This document shows, piece by piece, positions 7,271 through 12,101 of a DNA stretch of 12,101 nucleotides. Origin of the DNA: Desulfamplus sp. (lineage in GTDB: Bacteria; Desulfobacterota; Desulfobacteria; Desulfobacterales; Desulfobacteraceae); NCBI GenBank assembly GCA_015232935.1, contig JADFYT010000043.1, forward strand, positions 1-12,101. Direction: 5' to 3'. Made by a program: the position numbers and the translations under genes. Every line of letters starts with the position of its first letter. Position 1 is the stretch's first letter. The notes below the pieces were generated by a model. It was not told where the DNA came from. It saw nothing but the letters and a program-made list of their open reading frames with translations, and ran no database searches.

Positions 7271-9654
7271 ATATTTTTGTTCAGGATGTTTTTACATAGC
7301 TGACTATCTTCAAGGGCATCTACAAACAGATCAACAAGCTGTGGATCATATTTCTTCTGTTTTTGATCGTTAAGTTCCCTGATAGCCTGCTCTTTTGGGA
7401 ATACAGATCTGTAGGGACGCCTGGAAAGCATGGCCTGATAAGAGCCTGCGATGGAAATAATCCTTGAAAAAAGAGGTATATCTTCTCCCTTTAATCCGTC
7501 CGGATAGCCTGTACCGTCCCAATTTTCATGATGATGCAGTATTGCTTTTTTTATTTTGGAATCCGAAGTTATGTTGTTGACGATGTTATGCCCGATAAGA
7601 GAGTGATTCTTTATCTCATCATATTCTGTTTTGGATAAAACTCTTTTTTTGTTCAGCAATGCCTCTGTCACGCCAATAGTACCGCTGTTGTGAAGCAATG
7701 CAGCATACTTGAGGCGGTCAATTTCTGAATGATCAAGGTTTAATTTATATCCAAGTATCATGGAGTAGATCATCACGGCTCTTGACTGGTTTTTAGTGTA
7801 GTCCTCTTTTGACTCAATATGGCAAAAGATTGAATTTACAGTATCCAGGATAGTTTGTTCATCAACAGACAACCCTGATTTCTCCACAAAGGTCTCCATT
7901 ATCTGTTCAGTGTACAAAGTAGTTCGGTTCCGGCCATTTTTCTTGGATGAATACATTGCATAGTCTGCATTTTGAACAAGTTCATGCTCGGTTTTTGCAT
8001 CTTTCGGGTATTCGGCTATTCCGATACTGATGGTCACTTTCAACTTTCCCGAAATGTTTTCAAGTTTTTTTGCATTTTCAATTGTTGTACGAAGTTTCTC
8101 TGCAATCTCATATGTTTTTGTTTTATTTGTCCTGCTAAGTATTACTGCAAACTCTTCGCCCCCGTAACGATAGGATGTAATCCTCTCATCTTCATCAAAC
8201 TGCTTCAAAATACTTGCAACTTCCCTTAAGACTGCATCTCCGACTGAATGTCCAAGAGTATCATTTAGCAGTTTGAATTTATCCAGATCGAAAAAAAGAA
8301 GAGAGAACTCTTTGTTTTTCTGGATTTTAAGTTTCAGGTCATTGTAGAATTTTCGATGATTGAGTAAATTTGTAAGGCCATCCAGATTTGAAAACTCCTC
8401 AAGTTCCTGGTTGAGTTTTTTTTGATATGTAAAAGCATCAATAAGACTGTTGAACTCAAAAGCCATATCCATCAATTCCTGAGGACCGTTGATATTCTCT
8501 AATGGCTTTAGGTTGTCCTCTCGCTTCATTTTATGTAACTGATCCTTGAAATTTGAAATTGGATCTCCAATCTGATGGCTGAGATAGTAACTTATAACAA
8601 TAATCAAAACCAAAATCAGTATGCCGGTTTTGATAACTTCCTTTAGCTCTGCATCTATTTCAGCCAGAATTTGATCATTATTCATTGCTACCATATAGGC
8701 ACCGATAATTTTCTCATCATAGTTTGCAATGGGAATGATGCTCAATGCAAAGGATCCGTTTTCTGTTTTAGAGTAAAGCTTTTGATAGGGCTTGTTCAGC
8801 AGAATATAAGAGTCGTAAACGGTTTTCTGGATTTTGATATTAACTTCACCGTTATCTGTCTTGTTAAAAGAGAGTACATCAAATTGCCTGAAATCTGTCT
8901 TTTCTTGTGCCAAAGCAGTGCTTTCTGTAAAACCTGCATTTTTTACAAGCATATCTTCATCAAAAAAGGTCAATTCCACACCAGCCTGCTCTTCAATATC
9001 TTTTCCGACCATTGCTGTAATATACATGCCTACCTTTACACCGCCAACTATTTGGCCACTGTAGTAGATCGGTGCCGTTCCGTCAATTGCAGGCTGTCCC
9101 GTCCGTTTTGAAACTAAAAATCCGGCGGAAGAGACTCCCTTGACAGCATCTTTGATCAATTGATCTGACTTTAGATCTCCACGCTTGTCACGATGTCCGC
9201 GCATTATGACCACAAGGTTTTTATTCATCACCTCAAGGTTGCCAACATATGGGTTTTTGTTGTTAAGAGTATTGAAGACTTTTCTGGAGACATTGCGTAG
9301 ATTTTCAAATCGCGGATCATACATTCCTGTTGAGAGTTGAATGTATGACTCATGGGGATAATTATAGGGATTCAATTCGTCTTCTGGAGACCAGCCTGTT
9401 TCATCTGCCAAAAGTGAAACAGGCTCTTGCAGTTCTTGCATTTGTGCTATTACACGAGCGTATGTATTTACCTCTTCACGATACTTATCAAATATTTTTT
9501 TTACCTGCCTGTTTTTAAGACTTAAGATAGTTACCTGTTTTGATTCTATTTTCTGCTTGATGGAATAAAATTCGTGCCATTTCAATATCAAGAAAGGCAA
9601 AAGCAATATAAATACTAACAGCAAGAAAATTCTTGTCTTTATATTAATTTTCAT
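7267..9654 (-). CDS. Membrane GGDEF protein with degenerate HD-GYP domain
   Basis: Inner-membrane cyclic-di-GMP signalling protein, 795 residues. Order: TM helix about 9-25, periplasmic sensor region about 26-338 (Cache-like by layout, not proven), TM helix about 341-361, HAMP-like linker, GGDEF domain about 425-585, HD-GYP domain about 595-785. GGEEF (498-502) and FDLDKFKLLND are intact, so diguanylate cyclase activity is plausible. The RXXD inhibitory site normally just ahead is absent. In the HD-GYP domain Q623 replaces the first metal histidine, HD is HN (655-656), GK is GT, and the later metal Asp is Gly737. HHHE..DGTGYP (707-718) remains. Phosphodiesterase activity therefore looks lost. 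The Shine-Dalgarno is poor. What the sensor detects is unknown. Confidence 0.9.
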   Translation of the reverse strand: MKINIKTRIFLLLVFILLLPFLILKWHEFYSIKQKIESKQVTILSLKNRQVKKIFDKYREEVNTYARVIAQMQELQEPVSLLADETGWSPEDELNPYNYPHESYIQLSTGMYDPRFENLRNVSRKVFNTLNNKNPYVGNLEVMNKNLVVIMRGHRDKRGDLKSDQLIKDAVKGVSSAGFLVSKRTGQPAIDGTAPIYYSGQIVGGVKVGMYITAMVGKDIEEQAGVELTFFDEDMLVKNAGFTESTALAQEKTDFRQFDVLSFNKTDNGEVNIKIQKTVYDSYILLNKPYQKLYSKTENGSFALSIIPIANYDEKIIGAYMVAMNNDQILAEIDAELKEVIKTGILILVLIIVISYYLSHQIGDPISNFKDQLHKMKREDNLKPLENINGPQELMDMAFEFNSLIDAFTYQKKLNQELEEFSNLDGLTNLLNHRKFYNDLKLKIQKNKEFSLLFFDLDKFKLLNDTLGHSVGDAVLREVASILKQFDEDERITSYRYGGEEFAVILSRTNKTKTYEIAEKLRTTIENAKKLENISGKLKVTISIGIAEYPKDAKTEHELVQNADYAMYSSKKNGRNRTTLYTEQIMETFVEKSGLSVDEQTILDTVNSIFCHIESKEDYTKNQSRAVMIYSMILGYKLNLDHSEIDRLKYAALLHNSGTIGVTEALLNKKRVLSKTEYDEIKNHSLIGHNIVNNITSDSKIKKAILHHHENWDGTGYPDGLKGEDIPLFSRIISIAGSYQAMLSRRPYRSVFPKEQAIRELNDQKQKKYDPQLVDLFVDALEDSQLCKNILNKNI
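8249..8325. repeat. 77-bp segment identical to the right end of the window
   Basis: Bases 8249-8325, inside the GGDEF coding region (FDLDKFKLLNDTLGH), are identical and in the same orientation as 12025-12101. The base before the match differs (A at 8248, G at 12024), so the left boundary of the repeat is exact. Confidence 0.97.
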
Positions 9655-9741
9655 TTTTCCATAGTCTCTTTTAAAGCCTGTTTAAGAAAAATATATAACA
9701 GGTAAAAACACACGAAATCATGAATCAGGATGATGATTTGG

Positions 9742-9770
9742 AAAAAAGGCATCTTGTCTTAACAAAATCC
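9742..9770 (-). terminator. Intrinsic terminator of the rubredoxin gene
   Basis: Read on the minus strand, 2 nt after the rubredoxin stop: GGATTTTGT (9770-9762), loop TAAG, ACAAGAT plus CC with one bulged G, then six T (9747-9742). The stem is AT-rich with one G-U pair, but the T-run and position fit a rho-independent terminator. It also separates rubredoxin from the GGDEF/HD-GYP gene. Confidence 0.6.
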
Positions 9771-9772
9771 TG

Positions 9773-9952
9773 TTATCCTAATGATTTGAAGGCTTTTTTA
9801 CTGGCTCCGCAAACAGGACATTTCCAGTCATCAGGAAGATCATCAAACTGAGTATCTTTTGGAATCTTGCCTTTTCTGTCACCCTTGTCAGGGTTGTAAA
9901 TATATCCGCAGCTTGCGGTCTGACATTGATACATCTGCTTGGGTTCTGCCAT
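9773..9952 (-). CDS. Rubredoxin with CX4C first motif
   Basis: Small cytoplasmic electron carrier holding one iron on four cysteines; in anaerobes rubredoxins feed oxygen- and superoxide-reducing enzymes. The 59-residue product has C10 and C15 (CQTASCGYIYNPDKGD), then FDDLPDDW, and C45 and C48 (CPVCGASK). Every rubredoxin landmark is present except that the first pair is spaced CX4C instead of the usual CX2C, as reported for an unconventional Desulfovibrio rubredoxin (Rd2). AAGGAG at 9961-9966 gives ideal spacing to the ATG. It lies 270 nt downstream of hgcB on the same strand with its own terminator, so it may be a separate unit or the tail of the hgc transcript. Confidence 0.92.
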   Translation of the reverse strand: MAEPKQMYQCQTASCGYIYNPDKGDRKGKIPKDTQFDDLPDDWKCPVCGASKKAFKSLG

Positions 9953-10222
9953 GTTGTTTTCTCCTTATCTCTAATGTGTCATATAACAAGAAATTATCCG
10001 CCTTGAACAGAGATTCTTTTAAAACCAGATCTAACTCGCCTCTTGTGAGGCATGGTTCTGTTTGATTTACATATACAATGTGCACGCAAACATGTAAACA
10101 GATAATTATTTACATTTTTTTACAACACCCTGGAATACTTAGACCTTTTCTATGCTCTGATTTACTGGCAGATAATCTTACAAATTACTGATATTATTCT
10201 GTTAACTATCATTGCCTGTCAG
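9953..10222 (-). promoter_or_regulatory. hgcB-rubredoxin intergenic region with an operator-like dyad
   Basis: No gene was found in this 270-nt gap. TTTACAT (10066-10072) and ATGTAAA (10092-10098) form a dyad centred near 10082, with the palindrome GTGCAC (10080-10085) at the centre. A GCCTC-TTGT-GAGGC hairpin lies at 10038-10051. These could be a regulator site and leader for rubredoxin. No convincing -35/-10 pair or hgcB terminator was identified. Confidence 0.3.
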
Positions 10223-10519
10223 TCAGCAGCACCCGCCGGAAGCACTGCCACATGATGCATGCTCCTTTCCTTTTATCCAGACCTGGATAATGTAGGAGGC
10301 TCAACCAACTCCCGGATTTACCTCTATGGCATTCACCGGACAATTGTTTACACAGGCTCCGCACTCCATGCAGCCGTCAAGATCGACAATCACGGCCTTG
10401 CCATCGTTCATTTCAAACACCTGGTGAGGGCAGACAACTGTACACAAACCGCACCCGACACATTTGTCCTTATTAAAGGCCAGGGTTGAGACATCTTCTA
10501 AATATCTTATGTTTTTCAT
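10223..10519 (-). CDS. hgcB: HgcB ferredoxin-like mercury methylation protein, apparent selenoprotein (Sec73)
   Basis: HgcB is the cytoplasmic 2[4Fe-4S] partner that reduces the corrinoid of HgcA during methylmercury formation. Two CX2CX2CX3C clusters are seen: C20/C23/C26/C30 and C50/C53/C56/C60, the second in the HgcB signature CMECGAC. The frame meets TGA at 10301-10303 after PGVG, codon 73. From memory, D. desulfuricans ND132 HgcB has its conserved Cys73 here. Reading on without a frame change gives ASYIIQVWIKGK and the expected end SASGGCC, with a true TGA stop at 10223-10225. Full length is then 98 aa against 95 in ND132. A SECIS-like hairpin follows the TGA. Sec73 is thus the best reading; a nonsense mutation or base error is the alternative. 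The gene follows hgcA by 36 nt with AGGA at 10529-10532. Confidence 0.85.
10262..10303 (-). promoter_or_regulatory. Bacterial SECIS-like element after the hgcB UGA codon
   Basis: On the minus strand UGA (10303-10301) is followed after 17 nt by the apical loop GGUC (10283-10280). The loop is closed by a perfect 7-bp stem UUAUCCA/UGGAUAA (10290-10284 with 10279-10273). CUCCU and AGGAG farther out can form a lower stem. E. coli fdhF has the same CAGGUCUG apical sequence about 18 nt after its UGA, and SelB binds that loop. Position, loop and stem agree with a functional SECIS; the free energy was not computed. Confidence 0.78.
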
Positions 10520-10555
10520 CTGTTTTTTTCCTGTTTTAAATCAGTTACTGTGGGT

Positions 10556-11818
10556 CTAAAAGGCGGAATATATCCATAAAACGAGAGAAATCACTACAGC
10601 TCCTGCCTGAACCGGAATAAATTGCTTCATCTCCCTTTCCACACCTGACGGAGATGTAAACGGGGTTGATCCTGTAAAATTCATTGCAAGAAATGAACTT
10701 ATTGCTGTGCCAAAAAGAAATAGTGCTATCATGGCTGACATACCTAAAGATGAGGCAGAAGATATAAACAGGGCACACAGTGCAAACAGAGACCCGCTTA
10801 TAATACCTTTTGCCGCAAACTCCTTGAAGGGCAGAAGGGGCAGAAGAGCAGGAGTAACAACAGCACCTGACAGCAGGCCGGTTAAAAGAAAGACAATGGA
10901 GATCCAACCTCTTTCGCCGGCACTTTTCAATGAGAAGATCCCGGGGCCTATGCCGGATATCACAAGAAGAGCCACCGCTGTCATCACAACATACTTCATT
11001 GCAATATTTAGTTCCACCGGTGTCAGGATAATACGTTCTGCAAAGGTAAATGTGACTTGCCTCATATACGGGTCAGCCTTTCTTCCATTTTCCAGAAACG
11101 CCTGGATATCCTGTGCCCTGACAGGCCCATATATAACACTGAAACCGCACATTTTTTTGACATCCTTTGCACTTATGCCTGTGGCACTGAGTTGAGGAAG
11201 TATAAGACGCCTGTGTTTTACAACCTTGTCCAGACCAGATAACTCAATTCTTCTGACAAGCTCTTTTGTGGAAAAAGTGCCTTTTCCGGCAGCACACCAC
11301 ACATTGACACCAACCGTATCAAGAACAAGAATCCATACGTTCAGCTTTTCAAGATTTTTTCGCAGAATGTCAAACGTAAGTTTAAAGTTTGCAGTTACCA
11401 GAACTTCTGAATTTTCATCAGGCTTTCCTGCAGCATATAGACCTGGTATCACCCTGTAGTTGTTTCGGGTAATACCCGCCCTTGCCCCCACAGTCGCAAG
11501 GATGTCCTTTAACAACATCTCTGTTTTCACTACAGGTATCTGCCCTGCATCTGTATCCAGAAATGTATCCACGAAATGGGAAAGAACATATCCTGGCTTT
11601 GCATATTTCTCAACAGAGTCATATTTTCCGTTTGTGATGGGGTTTAACGAACCTGAATCACTGATACATGCCTGTGAAACACCATTCATTGACGGAAGAA
11701 TCGTAATCCCCTCAGATCTAATACCTCCAGGATTAAGCTCTTTGAGTCTGGCCGTGTTTGATTTCGCCTTTTTTGCATCATAGTCCTGAACCTTTTTTGC
11801 ATCATAGTTCTGAAACAT
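10556..11818 (-). CDS. hgcA: HgcA, corrinoid-dependent mercury methyltransferase
   Basis: Membrane corrinoid protein that transfers a methyl group to Hg(II), paired with HgcB. The defining cap-helix motif NVWCAAGKGTF is at 172-182, with C175 as the expected cobalt ligand (Cys93 in ND132). PGYVLSHFVDTFLDT near 75 and YGPVRAQDI near 230 are also typical of the corrinoid domain. Five hydrophobic segments follow (about 272-296, 305-328, 336-354, 358-379, 400-418), with the conserved MNFTGSTPFTSPSGVE loop before the last. At 420 aa it has about 80 more residues before the Cys than ND132 HgcA. The chosen ATG has GAGAGGAT at 11827-11834 and overlaps the arsR stop by 17 nt, indicating translational coupling. 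The first 20 residues come from a 24-bp tandem repeat, so a later start cannot be excluded. Confidence 0.95.
   Translation of the reverse strand: MFQNYDAKKVQDYDAKKAKSNTARLKELNPGGIRSEGITILPSMNGVSQACISDSGSLNPITNGKYDSVEKYAKPGYVLSHFVDTFLDTDAGQIPVVKTEMLLKDILATVGARAGITRNNYRVIPGLYAAGKPDENSEVLVTANFKLTFDILRKNLEKLNVWILVLDTVGVNVWCAAGKGTFSTKELVRRIELSGLDKVVKHRRLILPQLSATGISAKDVKKMCGFSVIYGPVRAQDIQAFLENGRKADPYMRQVTFTFAERIILTPVELNIAMKYVVMTAVALLVISGIGPGIFSLKSAGERGWISIVFLLTGLLSGAVVTPALLPLLPFKEFAAKGIISGSLFALCALFISSASSLGMSAMIALFLFGTAISSFLAMNFTGSTPFTSPSGVEREMKQFIPVQAGAVVISLVLWIYSAF
11767..11814 (-). repeat. 24-bp tandem duplication at the 5' end of hgcA
   Basis: Units 11767-11790 and 11791-11814 differ at one base (C 11785, T 11809). 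They encode the near-identical octapeptides FQNYDAKK and VQDYDAKK. The outer unit also contains the arsR stop codon (11802-11804), so the duplication sits exactly at the arsR/hgcA overlap. Confidence 0.85.
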
Positions 11819-12101
11819 TTTCTTTTATCCTCTCAAGTAGTTCCTTGTTAATACAGTAACAGGTTTTTGGGCCATCCACCTCGCCAGATACAATGCCGCT
11901 TTCTTTAAGCAACTTCAGATGCTGGCTTATGGTTGACTGGGAATATGGAAAGATTTCAACAATCTGGCCACAGATACATCTATCCATCTCTCTCAGGTAT
12001 TTTACAATTTTTATTCTTGTAGGGTGTCCAAGAGTATCATTTAGCAGTTTGAATTTATCCAGATCGAAAAAAAGAAGAGAGAACTCTTTGTTTTTCTGGA
12101 T
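11802..12101 (-). CDS. ArsR/SmtB-type regulator (5' partial, joined to foreign sequence at the window edge)
   Basis: Winged-helix metal-sensing repressor; family members leave their operator when As(III), Sb(III) or other thiophilic metals bind. Genuine ArsR sequence is visible from LGHPTRIKIVKYLREM (about 12030) to the stop at 11802. It includes the C-I-C pair in RCICGQIV, at the place of the ArsR ELCVCDL metal site, and the DNA-reading helix SQSTISQHLKLLKESG. A second pair lies in TCYCINKELLE. The ATG at 11987 is internal, because family sequence extends upstream of it. The frame stays open to the window edge, but residues encoded at 12025-12101 copy the GGDEF domain and are not ArsR; the true N-terminus is missing. 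The 17-nt overlap with hgcA implies arsR-hgcA-hgcB co-transcription and control of mercury methylation by this sensor. Confidence 0.8.
   Translation of the reverse strand: MQKNKEFSLLFFDLDKFKLLNDTLGHPTRIKIVKYLREMDRCICGQIVEIFPYSQSTISQHLKLLKESGIVSGEVDGPKTCYCINKELLERIKENVSEL
12025..12101. repeat. 77-bp terminal direct repeat of 8249-8325
   Basis: The last 77 bases of the window are a perfect copy of an internal GGDEF-coding stretch. It joins ArsR sequence at the shared bases TTGGACA (minus strand), in frame at Leu-Gly-His. Exactly 77 bases equals a common de Bruijn k-mer size, so an assembly-graph overlap or chimeric junction is the leading explanation. A tandem duplication or circular form is the biological alternative. 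Confidence 0.95.

Noticed and set aside
8671..9111. Long + strand reading frame opposite the sensor region of the GGDEF protein
   Set aside because: It is antisense to a real coding frame; the Cys- and Ile-rich composition is typical of a shadow frame.
9888..10085. 65-codon minus-strand frame upstream of and overlapping rubredoxin
   Set aside because: It overlaps the better supported rubredoxin gene in another frame, has no ribosome site and no recognisable family.
10301..10519. hgcB as a 72-aa complete gene or a nonsense-mutated pseudogene
   Set aside because: The frame after the TGA encodes a normal HgcB tail ending Cys-Cys, the TGA sits at the conserved Cys position, and a SECIS-like hairpin follows. 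Sec insertion explains all three.
10707..11195. Long + strand reading frame opposite hgcA
   Set aside because: It is antisense to a confidently identified gene, has no family resemblance and no plausible Shine-Dalgarno.
11802..11987. ArsR starting at ATG 11987
   Set aside because: Clear ArsR family sequence (HPTRIKIVKYLRE) extends upstream in the same frame, so this Met is internal.
12025..12101. A genuine GGDEF-ArsR fusion protein
   Set aside because: The GGDEF part is an exact 77-bp copy of an internal segment ending at the window edge, cut in the middle of the domain. A junction artefact or duplication breakpoint is far more likely.
1..12101. CRISPR arrays, tRNA or rRNA genes, insertion sequences
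   Set aside because: No regularly spaced repeats, cloverleaf-like or rRNA-like segments, transposase frames or terminal inverted repeats were seen. The repeats found are short tandem or intergenic ones and the 77-bp end copy.

Overview
The window reads as a fragment of an anaerobic, probably sulfate-reducing Desulfobacterota genome (Desulfobacterales-like). The reasons are moderate to low G+C, an hgcA-hgcB mercury-methylation pair, a CX4C rubredoxin, a Tat-exported binding protein and an apparent selenocysteine codon. This placement is inference from gene content; no rRNA or tRNA is present. Both ends cut through genes, and the right end carries an exact 77-bp copy of an internal segment, so the window may be a whole metagenomic contig.

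Left half, + strand (about 1-6268). A spermidine/putrescine-type ABC substrate-binding protein with a twin-arginine signal (5' end missing) is followed by its ATPase and a small unknown protein. Then come an 866-aa double-domain protein of the lysine 2,3-aminomutase (KamA) radical SAM family and a signal-less M23/LytM-type metallopeptidase-like protein. Co-orientation and short gaps suggest one transport and small-molecule modification locus. In the radical SAM protein the first domain has the CX3CX2C cluster motif and GGDP. The second is a recognisable copy lacking both, so it looks like a pseudo-enzyme half. Hairpins lie at 1187-1215 and 2759-2782 and in the leader at 2809-2902.

Middle (6269-9654). 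A convergent junction leads to a minus-strand thioredoxin 2 (trxC). Next is a decayed Uma2-family nuclease gene on the + strand (6999-7270). A 795-aa membrane GGDEF/HD-GYP protein follows on the minus strand; its GGEEF is intact but its HD-GYP metal ligands are largely replaced.

Right end (9742-12101, all minus strand, transcribed right to left). The order is an ArsR-type regulator, hgcA, hgcB and a CX4C rubredoxin with its own terminator. hgcA overlaps arsR and hgcB follows after 36 nt, so arsR-hgcA-hgcB is probably one transcript. The main discovery is in hgcB. Its frame meets TGA at codon 73, where other HgcB proteins have a conserved cysteine. Beyond the TGA the same frame carries the expected HgcB C-terminus ending in Cys-Cys. 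Seventeen nucleotides after the TGA is a perfect 7-bp hairpin with a GGUC loop, like the E. coli fdhF SECIS. The gene is best read as a 98-aa selenoprotein HgcB with Sec73.
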